NCBI GenBank assembly: GCA_902781215.1
Contig: CACZIO010000004.1
Coordinates: 62,001 to 126,000 of the forward strand
Direction of reading: 5' to 3'
Source: an uncultured Lachnospiraceae bacterium
GTDB lineage: Bacteria; Bacillota; Clostridia; Lachnospirales; Lachnospiraceae
DNA length: 64,000 nucleotides
Made by a program: the position numbers and the translations under genes
In this document: positions 50,578 to 61,800 of the stretch, in pieces
Layout of the letters: every line of letters starts with the position of its first letter
Position numbering within the stretch: position 1 is the first letter of the stretch
Notes under the pieces: generated by a model
Databases searched by the model: none
Told to the model about the DNA's origin: nothing
Seen by the model: only the letters and a program-made list of their open reading frames with translations

Positions 50578-52524
50578 TCACATGGATTTCAAAGCCTTCA
50601 GCCGCGACAGCAGGTCTTCATCCATCGCGGACGGATTTCCCTGCTCATACATTTCCAGCGCTGATGAGGCATAACGGGACGCCTCCGCCCTGTTTCCTTC
50701 GCCATCGTACGCCAGCGCCAGATATCCGGGTATCCTGCAGTCCGCAGGATACCGGTCCATGGCGGAAAGCAATATGGAGACGCTCCCGCTGTAGTCCCCC
50801 CTGTAGTGCATGGCAGTCACTAGACAGACGATGTCATCCGCGCCTGACTCCGGCAGTGCCGTCACCCTCTGGTAACACTGAACGGTCCTGGCTGCAGCGG
50901 AATCCCACTGCTGGCTGGTCCGCCGGGTGTCCCCGACCATCTTCCAGTATTCCTGGCCCAGGATCCGCTGATACCTGGCCTCCCCGGAATACTGCGCAGC
51001 CCGTTCCAGCCATGCAAGACGGTCCTGGCCGGCGCCCTCATCCGTGACTGTATCTTTATCCGTGCACGCATCCGCTGCCAGTACACAGGCGTCGGCACAG
51101 AGCGCTCCCTCAGCGCCTGCCGCCAGGATCTGCTCAACCTGCTGTATACATGCAGGACGATCTCCCTCCAGAAGATAGATATAAGCCTGTACATAGTCTG
51201 CGTCGGCATTATCCGTCCCGCTCTCCTGCATAACGCCCTGCGCCATAGTCAGGTAACCGTTCTCCGCCATGGCGACCGCGAGATCCCGGTACATCCTTGA
51301 AGTATCTCTGCCGATACTCTGCGCTGTCCGCAGGGCATAGTCGTAGTAGAGCTGCGCGTTTACATAGTCCTCTTTTTCCGAGGCAGTATCTCCCAGGCAC
51401 TGCAGGATCATGATCCGGTCCTCAGGCCTTTCCTCTCCTATTTCTGCATATTCACGGTTATTGAGCAGGCTGTTTCCGATGGACTGCGCCTCTTCCTCTC
51501 TGTGGTTATAGGCAGTGGTAAAAGCACGGAGCTCCGCCTCGTAGGTATCGACTGCCTCCTGCCGCTTCCCTTTTACCAGATACCAGCATCCGCTTCCGAT
51601 CAGCGCTGCGGAAAGGAGCCAGCTGGCCGCACGAAGTGCAATATACCGGCGGAACCTGCTGTCCTGCCGGCGCAGATGGCGGACCGCCGTGTACAGCCTG
51701 TGTCCGTTGCTGTACCGCAGGTGCCGGTTCTGTTCCAGGCATCTCGCAATAATGCTGCACAGCGCATCTGAATACCCCTGCCTGAGCATATCCTGATACA
51801 GGACATGGGCAGGCTGCGTATTCCCCGTACCTCCTTCCGCTCCATGATTATGCTTATGAGTGCGGGGCAGCCGCGTGTCCGGGTAGCACCCGGTCATCAG
51901 ATAGTAAAAGACGGCACCGGTACTGAAAATATCTGTGCGGGCGTCAAGCGGCGTGATCTGTCCTGCTCTCATACGTATATCCAGGATATGGCGATACTGT
52001 TCCGGAGACGCAAAATGCAGGCTGTATCCGCTCAGGCTGTTGGCAACGCCTGTTGTCACGGCAATGTTAAAATCGATCAGACAGAGTCTTCCGTCCGGCG
52101 TCATGATCAGGTTGTCCGGCTTGATGTCACTGTGGATCACCGGAGGGCGGTGCCGGTGCAGATAATCCAGTGTCGCCGACAGCTGAAGCAGCATCTGGAC
52201 CAGGTCCTTCTCCGGCAGTCTTCTGCCTGCCCCGATCAGATCCTCCAGGCCCTTTCCCTCTATGAAATCCATGACGGTGAACACTTCCCCGTCCCGCACC
52301 AGGAAATCATAGACCTGGGGAATATTCGTGTGCCGCAGGTTTTTCAGAATATCTGTCTCCGCACGCAGGGCCTCCAGATTTCCTGTGCCCATCTGCACGC
52401 GCTTGATCACAACATACTTGCGCAGGTTGCGATGCCATGCCTTAAAGACCAGTCCAGTTCCACCATGCCCGATCTGCTCCATGACCTGGTATACGCCGCC
52501 CAGGATTTCTCCCTCATGAATCAT
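50578..52524 (-). CDS. Kinase-TM-TPR protein of the type VII core
   Basis: 648 residues from the ATG at 52524 (AAGGAGGAAATGTCCGC). N-terminal kinase: IGHGGTGLVFKA, VVIKRV lysine, IHSDIKPDNLI (Ser in place of the HRD Arg), IDFNIAV (DFN in place of DFG), FASPEQYR. A single TM helix (ASWLLSAALIGSGCWYLV) follows near residue 310-330. The remaining ~310 residues are TPR-like helices (ALRTAQSIGRD, YLTMAQGVM, GYLALAYDGEGNRAEASRYA). Kinase fold, one TM, helical ectodomain is the layout of EssB/YukC, the pseudokinase subunit that I do not otherwise find. The altered HRD and DFG also fit. EssB equivalence is inference. Confidence 0.85.
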   Translation of the reverse strand: MIHEGEILGGVYQVMEQIGHGGTGLVFKAWHRNLRKYVVIKRVQMGTGNLEALRAETDILKNLRHTNIPQVYDFLVRDGEVFTVMDFIEGKGLEDLIGAGRRLPEKDLVQMLLQLSATLDYLHRHRPPVIHSDIKPDNLIMTPDGRLCLIDFNIAVTTGVANSLSGYSLHFASPEQYRHILDIRMRAGQITPLDARTDIFSTGAVFYYLMTGCYPDTRLPRTHKHNHGAEGGTGNTQPAHVLYQDMLRQGYSDALCSIIARCLEQNRHLRYSNGHRLYTAVRHLRRQDSRFRRYIALRAASWLLSAALIGSGCWYLVKGKRQEAVDTYEAELRAFTTAYNHREEEAQSIGNSLLNNREYAEIGEERPEDRIMILQCLGDTASEKEDYVNAQLYYDYALRTAQSIGRDTSRMYRDLAVAMAENGYLTMAQGVMQESGTDNADADYVQAYIYLLEGDRPACIQQVEQILAAGAEGALCADACVLAADACTDKDTVTDEGAGQDRLAWLERAAQYSGEARYQRILGQEYWKMVGDTRRTSQQWDSAAARTVQCYQRVTALPESGADDIVCLVTAMHYRGDYSGSVSILLSAMDRYPADCRIPGYLALAYDGEGNRAEASRYASSALEMYEQGNPSAMDEDLLSRLKALKSM

Positions 52525-52878
52525 GCGGACATTTCCTCCTTTACAGCGTCGACGAGATTCCTTCATGAAAACACTGTGGTCCATCATCAGATGTCGTGTA
52601 CAAATGTTTTTCCATATGCGCCTCATATACATCCCTGCGGTCATCGACCTTGCTTTGCAGACATGCATGAGTCCGCCTTTTTGCATATCAAAAAACATTT
52701 ATCCGCGACGGGAAAGCAGAAGCGGGGCCTGGGACCGGGAATCCGGACCCTGCCCCGCTTTTTTGATCCCTGATGTCTTCCGTTTTGTAAATGCCCGGCT
52801 GTCAACCGGGATTCCAGTACACATCCGGGCATTTACGTCGTTTCACTCAACCGCCTCTGCAGTCATGCAGCTGAACGT
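52525..52878. other. Intergenic region between the surface-protein gene and the kinase-TPR gene
   Basis: 354 bases, no gene called. It contains a perfect 12-bp inverted repeat, GTAAATGCCCGG (52787-52798) with CCGGGCATTTAC (52825-52836), and the terminator-like hairpin at 52720-52764. In-frame codons upstream of the kinase ATG lack ribosome sites. Confidence 0.5.
52720..52764. terminator. Terminator-like hairpin downstream of the surface-protein gene
   Basis: AAGCGGGGC, loop containing a second short stem, GCCCCGCTT, TTTT. The T-run is good on the plus strand. On the minus strand, which carries the genes, the hairpin is followed only by the broken run TTCTGCTTT. It could be a partial terminator allowing some read-through into the kinase-TPR gene. 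Confidence 0.5.
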
Positions 52879-55800
52879 TTAAGCTGCCGCGTTGTTCTCG
52901 CGGTCTTTTTTCCTCTTGCGCAGGATCAGGATGAGCAGCAGCAGAAGGATGGCTCCAAGAGCTCCGATTCTGGCTGCCATGTTGTTGATGATCTGCGAGA
53001 AGGTGTTCGTGGTGACCAGGAAACCCCTGCGGTTCTCGCTGTATCTGATCCCCTGCGTGTCATCACTGGAGGCTGCACGGATATCCTCACTGTCATTGCC
53101 TGCAAGGTCAGTTGTGATGACCTCGACCCACTGCCAGTTCTGATTGTCCGTGATCTCATAGTTGATGGCGATCTTACCAGTCGTTTCATTCGTAAACGCC
53201 GTCAGATCCTCATATTTTTCCGTCTCCGTATCTGCGGGTTTCTGATTGTCCTTCTCATCGTAATACTCGTATGTCACCGTCTGCGCGGGTGCGTCATCGG
53301 ATTTCGGCACACTCATACCGAGCGTATCGCCGATCCATCGTTTGATCACCACCTTGCTGACGGCCGTCTGTGCATCCTCCGGATAAACATCAACAACGAG
53401 ATTTCTGTCGTTGACTGCCTGTTTCCTGCCGGACGCAACACCGGCCAGCTGGTTGACAGGGGCTGTCTTATCGATGACAAAGTTGATCGGGAAGGAATCC
53501 ACGGTCATTCCGGCATTTCCGTTTTTGTCTTTGTCCTTGTGGACGCGGGCAGTGGTGTTTTTATGCTTTGCTTCATCCTCGGAGGAAATGATGAAGTCAT
53601 AATCACCCTCCTCCTCAAAGACGGAGCTGGAAATCACATACCGGTAGGTCCTGAGCTTATCGCCTCTGTTCGGGACCTCCTCAAAGGTGTAGTCAGTTCC
53701 TGCCGCCAGTGTCTTGACATCGGCTGTATTGCCGTCCTTCATCATCTCGACCTTCTGAGAATCCTTCTTCAGACCATTCGTATTGTACTCATAGATCGTC
53801 AGATCACGCGTGCTGTTGTGATAATAGGACTCTCTGAGATAGCCGTAAGTACTGTAAGGATACTTGCCGTCCGGGTTATCGTTCCTGTCCGCCTCATAAC
53901 TGGATCCGAAGCGGTTGATGCTGAAGGTAAACTCCACGAGATCGCTCTCATTGCCTGCCAGGTCGACAGCAATGGCGCGCACGTGGTAGACATCATCGAT
54001 CTTCTCATCGACCTTGAATGTCAGGGAACTGATTCCCATGTCAAACTTCGTGCTGTCGTCCGAATGAACAACCGGTGTTCCGGTGAAGTGGTTTCCGGCT
54101 TTCTGACCGATGATCTCAAAAATCGCATCCTGTTCCGCAGTGCTGATATTGGTGTCAATGACCGTTACAACCGGGGCAAACCCGTCCTCGGTAAAGAACT
54201 GGTAGTCAGTCGGATGGTCGCTTCCAAGCTTCAGTTTCTCCCTGTCGAGTTTGAAAGGCTTGTCCGCATCAAACACAAGGACAGGCGGCTTTGTATCAAT
54301 AACAAACTCTGTCTGGACAGGGATCGTCGACTGGTTGCCGGCCTTGTCCGTGACCGTGCCGTTGAAAATATAGACACCATCTTCAGGGAAATACAGATGT
54401 GCAGTATTACCGCTGAAGCTCACGGAAGGCGCTCTCCCGCCGCCGCTCGCGCTTACGCGAATATCATTCTGTCCGCCGAAGTTCACATCATTGACATTGA
54501 TGGTCGCTGTGCGGGTTGCCTTGTAATACTTCTCGTTTCTGACGTCGTTATTGTCGTAAGTGACAGTGATACTCGGCGCCGTCTTGTCGATCGTAAATTT
54601 CCTGGGGGCTGTGCCCTCGTACTGAATATTGGATGCCTTGTTCCCGAGAAGGTCTTCACCGCTCACCTCGAGGGTATAGTTGCCGTCTCTGGAATAGGTG
54701 ACATGTGCGGTCCAGACATCGTTGTCCCCGTTGCCGCCCTTGCCGGAGTGGGACCAGCCGCTGATCGATGCCGCGCTCTGCGTCGAAATCTTAAACTTCG
54801 AGGGTTCAAAGTTGCGTTCGGTCACGGCGACGGTCGCAGTACGGTTTGCCTTGAAGTACTCACCGTTCTGCGCACTGTTGTTGTCATAGGTGACCTTCAC
54901 TGTCGGCGCCGTGACGTCGATGCCGAAGTTATACTTCATCTCGCGCTTGTTGCCGGCATTGTCAAATGCGGTCACAACGACTTCAAGGTCATTGTTGTTA
55001 TGACTCTTTCCATTGACGTTGATGGTCTGGTTGAGCCTGTATGTCAGTTTTTCATCCTTATAGTTGCTCTTGTGTGTCTTCGTATTCGCCTTGTTCAGTA
55101 ATCTGGTGTCACCGCCGACAAGTCTGCCGCCGACATACATCTCGTACTTGACGTCTGCCAGTCCGGAGCTGCTGTTCGAAGCATCCGGATCGGATACAAT
55201 GATATTGATCGGCACATCCGACCTGAACAGGGGCTGTCCATTCCTGTAGCCATTTGTTCCGGATTTGGCCCTTGCGACAATATTGATCGTAGGCGCAATC
55301 TTGTCGATATTAGGAAGATCCTTATCCAGATAAATATGGTTCTCAGGCTTGTAGGTGCGAGTATTGCCGGCAAGGTCTGTGAAGGTATACTCCGTCACCT
55401 TGAAGACCTGTTTGCCATTCTGTCTGGCGGCTGCACTGTTGTTATACTTATAGGTAGAATTCGAAACGTTCTTTTTGTTTGATCCGCTCGTCGAATCCAC
55501 TTTGTAGGCAATATTGACCGGCGTGCGCTCGACCTTGTCATTTACAGTGATCTTGAAGGAGGCGTTCGTTTCCTTCCGATAGGGCTCTGCGAAGGTCACG
55601 TTCCCCTTGGTGTTCATCTTGTAGATCGTGGTGTTTCCTGTCTTGATCTCCAGTTCTCCCTCGGGAACGGTCTTATCGATAACGATATGATTGGAAACAT
55701 CCGCCTCTTTCTCCAGAGAACCTCTCTTCTTCTCGTTCTCCGCTTTTACAACCTTTCCATCCTTCGTCGTAGTCTGGAGATTGGTCCTGTCCGCCGGAAC

Positions 55801-58800
55801 GAGTGCATTACCGGCCTTGTCGCTTCCATAGACGGCATAGCGATAGACGCCCTCCGCATTGACTTTGTCCGCAAAGGTACCGGTTTTGCTGCTGATCGTG
55901 TCGGGATAAGAGGTCACGGATGCTGTCTCACTGTTGTAGTTTCCATCCGTGATCGACCCTCTGATCATGGTGATCTTAGCAGGATCCAGGTTTGTATCCG
56001 TCACGGTGCAGGTCGCTGTGTACTGCTTGTTGAAATAATACCTGTTCCCCTGTGTATTCAGGCTCTTGTTGGTGGAAGCAGGGGAGGCAACCGCCAGTTT
56101 GAAGGTCGGCGCGACCTGGTCCAGAACGATCTCATAGGCCGCCTGGTAAGAGGTTTGACTGGTTAAAGTATTATCTTTAAACGCCCCAGCTTTTTTAACA
56201 TTATCCTTATATTTTCCACTCTCAGGTGTAGCTGGATCAACCACAGGTACTTTTTCAGTAACCACTGTTGCATTCAAAGCACGGTCTGTACCGTAGGCTG
56301 TATACGAGCTTCTGCCATCGCTCTTAATTACAATGTCATCCGCTTTAAACTGTTTTTTAGTATTTCCTGTCTGTTGTTTTGCTTTACCTTCTAATCCTGC
56401 ATACAGCTTCTTACCGTCCAGTTCGTTGTTATCGTTAAATGCCATCTGTACTGTAACAGGCTTGTTATAATAAGCGCTTGTTTTTCCTTTAGTTTCACCA
56501 CTGTACATATTAGCCTGATCAGAAGACTGATAAGTAATCGTGGCTGTCGGTGCTATTTTATCGATGACTTTTCCATGTTCTGACTGAATCCACTCTCCAT
56601 TTTGCTTCAGTTCATCACACGCACTGTGACTATAGTCATTGCCATCACCTTTTAGTTTCAGAGGGTTTCCCGCCTTATCTGTTCCCTTAATTCTTAAGTC
56701 GGTATATTTATGGTTCTCAGGAAGCATATAGGCCACCTTAATACCGCTTTTAGGAACATTGCTCTTCTCAACAGCTACCTTAGAATCTTCGCCATCACAA
56801 TTAATTAATGCATCATTGCCTTTAATATTCTCTATACCTATATAACTGTCTTCGATAGTTAGTGATACAACAACTGGTTGGTTGTAATACACACAATTTG
56901 TATCATCGTACAGTTGGTTATCTGTTGCAGGATAATTGTCAGGAGAAGTTTCTATCTTTGTTACCACCGGGCTGGTCTTATCCAGGATGAATCGACCGGT
57001 CAGAGTCTTTCCCTCCACAGGTTTGCACCCTTTACAGATAACATTACTTGTCTCATTACCAGCAAGATCTTTTGCGGTAACCGTAATGTCATTAGGCCCC
57101 TCATTAAGTATTGCAACATCCTGAGGTGTCCATGTTAAAGTTACCTTTTTCTTATCTGTAGTCCATTCAGCATGATCATCCGTCTTATCTTTTTCCAATG
57201 ACACTTCAGCTATCTCAGCGCCTCCAGAAGGATTAGTTACCTTTGCCGAATACTTATATTTAAGGTTATCGCCGCCTAGCGGATTCCCATTATCTTGAAA
57301 TACCACTTGAATTCCACAGTTAGAAGCATTGTAGTAATAATTACCATCTAAATCTTCCGATCCGCTCATTATAATCGATACATCCGGTGCAGTCTGATCG
57401 ATTATAAAATGAAAAGGTACTTTCCCCTTCACTTTCAAAGATGCTTTATTACCTGCCAGGTCAGTAAAAGCACTATTCTCTACATTTATTTCCTGGTTTT
57501 GTGTATTCTGTGCTGAACAATTCAAAATAGATAAGTCATAGATACCATCTTTTGTAAAGATTAATTGATATTCATATTGGGGTTTGTTCGAGTCAGAATA
57601 ATTCTGTTCAACAGGAACCTTTTTACCGTCTTTCTTTACTACTTCATTCAAAGCGTTTTTGAGCTCATCAACTGTAGAGTAATCAGTAGTTCTCTCATTC
57701 AGAGTAACAGTAGCAGTACGCTCTTTATTGAAATAGATATCGTTTGCAGGAACTGTCTTGTCGTCAGAATCACTGTACTCAAGTGTTATCTCAGGCTGAG
57801 TCCTGTCAGTCACAATCTCATAGCTACGTATAACCTCATTTCCAGAACTACCCTGCCCTGAAGATGTTTTATCCAAATAATCATCGCAGTTTTGGAAAGT
57901 TACAGGGTTTCCTGCAAGATCAGTCCCACCAAAACAATATCTGATTACACCGTCATCAGTATTGTTATAAGTATATTCATATGTGTCATTTTTAACTTTA
58001 TTTGGCACGAGCTCTGTGCTGGAAAAAGTCTTTTTTGCGATGTCATTTATTGTTGTATAGTCACTGGCCGAAATATATTCATAGGAGATTTTAAAATCAT
58101 CTTTGACATTTTTCTCTATAACTTCAGCTGTGAATTCATGCGTTGTATTCCAGTAAAAGCGATTGTTATTTAAATCCGGTTTAGAAGGTCCATTTGGTTC
58201 AGGTGGTGTTTTAAGATTGAATGTAACCATAGGTCCAACCGTATCCAGTACCATCGCATAAGGGTTATAGGATCCACCCTCAATTTCCTGAGAGGTGTTG
58301 CCAGACGGATCTTCTTTTTCTTTTACATAAACAGGGATTCCTGCATAGTTTTTCCCTATCACAGAAATTGTATAAGAACCGTCATTGTTACCGTTTTCGC
58401 CTTGAGAGATTGTTATCTTGATGTTATTAACGATATTATTATCTGTATCATTACTTACTTCTGTTTTATAGCTGTTATTCCCCTCACTTCCATTCGAATT
58501 TGTTTTTGAGATAGGAATTGAAAATATTTCCTGTCCATCTTTTTCCACAACTACAGTAACCGGTTTTTCAGCATCTACGTCGCTTGTAGAGATTCTGGTA
58601 ATATTCACTGTCGCAATCAAGTCACCTTTATTTGTTACATATTCTTTATTGTAATAAGCAGACTTGCTTGTCTTCTCATTCTGCTCTTTAACAACTACAT
58701 TGTCTGTAACCGGGTAAGTAATGGTTGCAAGGGGTTTCTGTGAGTTCAGCTCTCTTTCACAGGTGGTTATAGCTTTTCCCGTTGTTGTATCCAAGAGGCT

Positions 58801-61800
58801 CCATTGGTCCTGCGAAGGATGCGAATCGGAAACAGCAGCCTTCACCACATCATCTATCGTAAGCGGATTCCCTGCAAAGTCGGTTGCTTCAACGCAGAGA
58901 CTCCCTACATAGCCTTTATTAAGTCCCTGATATGTTACTTTTACTGTTCCTTTATTGTTCTCATCTTCAGAGGTCTCCCCGAATGCTATTTCTTCAGGAA
59001 CATTTTGTGTAAAATATCCAGTTTTATTAATTCTCGACGCGTCAATATTTTTATCTGTTATCTTAATTTCCGTCGTAAACGTACCGGGATATGAGTAACG
59101 TGCAGCTTTGCCATTAATTTCATTGTACTTAGGAGATGAATCCGTCAAATCCATTCCAGGTAATAAGTCTGTTGTTGTCAAAGACTCTACCAGTACAGGC
59201 GGGGTGGTGTCCAGCACGAAGGAAGCTGCCTTCAAGGCATTTTCACCTTCATCACTCGGATCCACCTTGATCGTCTCAGGTTCAACTGTGCTTTCTTTAT
59301 TGCTATCCGCGTCTGCTGCATTGCCTGCCGCATCTACGGCAGTCACGATCACTGAAACTTCACCCTCCGGAAGTTCTTTGATTTCATCCTTTGTGAAGTT
59401 CACGGTCGCAGATGTTCCCGAATCTGGTGCTACGCTCTTCTCTTTTGACTCGGATCCACTTTTCAGAACAACCTTGTATGTTCCGCCAAGGTTCAGATAA
59501 TCATCCTCAAAAGTGACAGTCAGTCCACTGTTCTCTCCTTCCGCAAAAGATGCATTATAGTAGTATTTTCCTCCAACATCACTCCCGGTCTGATCAAAGA
59601 GCTTAATCGTGTATACAGGGGCTGTTGTATCAAATACAAGCTCTTGCTCTACGGTACTGCTCTCATTCCCGCAGTAATCAATTGCTGTCACCTGCAGCTT
59701 ATATGCTCCGCTCAGCTTCTCTCCGCTGAGCTCTACGGCTGCAGTCAGTTCTGAGGAATCCTTGATATCGTCGATCTTCTCAGGGCGGTCGCCGTCACCG
59801 GTGAGATATACTTCATTTTCTTTCTCTTCAGATGTCAGGTTATCTGAATTCACACTGAATTTGACTGGATTATTATCCTTATCCAGCAGAGTGAGTTTGA
59901 ATTTTTCAACACCAGACGCAGGATGATCGTCTTTTTTAGAATCCTTTCCTGTAAGATTGATCTTCTTTGTCTTCGAAGGCTTATCCGCATCTTCGAGGGT
60001 CACCTCCGCCGTCGGCTTTTCCCCGTCATAGATTGCATCATAGTCAGTCTGGATGGTATCGTTCCCAAGTTTGTCCTTTGCATAGATATAGACATGTCCG
60101 AAGGAAGGAACAGGAATAGTGATCGAGCATGAACCATCCTCACTGCTTACAGACTCCACCTTCTTCCAGCTTCCTGCATCAAAAGTGATATCATCCTTAG
60201 CTGTCTCCGAGATCAGCATATAGACAGAGTCCGTATCCAGTCCCGACTTTTCATCCTTAATGGTAAAAGTGTTGTCGCTGGTCTCACTGTTACTCAGTAC
60301 AGTCTTGTTCCCAGGAGTAATGGCAGGTCCATCCCCATCAATCTGGACAGAGTCCAGGGTGACCTTCGCGATATCACCTGCGGCATTCTTTGCATAGAAA
60401 ACAGCGCCTCCGTCTTCGACAGAGCACGTCACTTCCTCCGCTGTAAAGTTGTCGACCTTGTTTTCTTCCTCCAGTTTGTCCGCAATGGTATATCCATCCA
60501 GGCTCTTCAGCTTGATGGACGCTTTGTCGTCACTGCCTTTCGCGACATAGGTGACATCGCCGTTTGCAACGCCGCTCCCCTCGACAGGGCTGGCTGTCTC
60601 GGACGCCGTCATGTCAACCTTTTTGATCGTCGCCTTTTCAAATTTAATATCAGTGGCTGAATACAACTCCTCGTCTATTCCGGTGAAGGCAATGACATTG
60701 CCGCTGTTGTTGTCCTTCCATGTGACTTCGACTTCCTTGTCCTCATCCACACTGCCTGCGGACTTATACACCAGCGCATCAGCATTCAGTTCTTTTCCTT
60801 CAGACCCGATCTTGATACCGGCACTTTCGCCGTTTTTGGACGGATCCACATCTTTCCCATCTTTATCCTGCCAGCTAATGTTGACCGTCGCATCGTTCGC
60901 GACTGCGGTCGTATTGTTAAAATTCCTTCCGGAAAGTTTAATAACTGCAGTAATCTTCTTTGTTTCTACCTCAACCGTCTCTTCATCCGATTCATATTTC
61001 AGGCGGTTCTTATCTGCATCTCTCGTAAACTTGATGCTGTAGGTGCCTGTACCTTTTGAGCCGGTATCAAATTCCGCCTTCGTTCCCGTTCCTTCGCCGA
61101 CCATTGTTTTATCGCCGCCTTCAGGCTTCAGATACCATTCATAGCTGTAGTCATCCTTATCATCGCCATCCCATGTCCCGTCCTCAAAGGTCAGTTCGGC
61201 GATCAGGGTATCAGTGACTTCAGCCTTTCCATCACTGATCTTCTCTTCATTGTCTTTGCCGAGGGCTTTCTTTTTGAGTTCCACGTCTTTGACACCATAT
61301 TTGGTATAGACATCCAGCGTGATGCTCTTTTCAATCTTATCGCCCGCTGTATCTCCAGTCGGCGTGACCTCAACAGTCAGTTTCAGCTTTCCGGCCTTTT
61401 TTCCTTTGACGGGAGATACCTTGACAGTTTTTTCGTTTTCGTCTTTAAGATCAACGGCTTTTTCGTCCGCATCACTGCCATCAGTTTTGGACACGCTCCA
61501 CTTGAAGCTGTAGTTGGCTGCATTCACGCCAGCCTTTTTAATATCAACCGTAAAGCTGACGGGAGAATCTCCATCTTTGCCAACCTCAACGTCGTCGGAG
61601 ACTGTATCGTCGCCCTTTTTGATCTCGATGTCCGAATCCTTCAGAGCATTTTCATCACTATTATCAGCAGGCGCCTTAAGTGGCGCTTTTGCAGGGCTCT
61701 TAGCAGGCTCTGTTACTGTATTGTTGCCATTGGCATCCTTCGCTGTATCATCCGTCTGTTTCTGATCAGAGGATGCACTGTTACTGTTGTCAGAGCTCTT

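Noticed and set aside
50340..50581. An 80-codon minus-strand frame overlapping the 11-bp hairpin
   Set aside because: It starts at the kinase stop region without a ribosome site, runs through the hairpin and shows no domain; the 46-residue frame beside it is much better supported.
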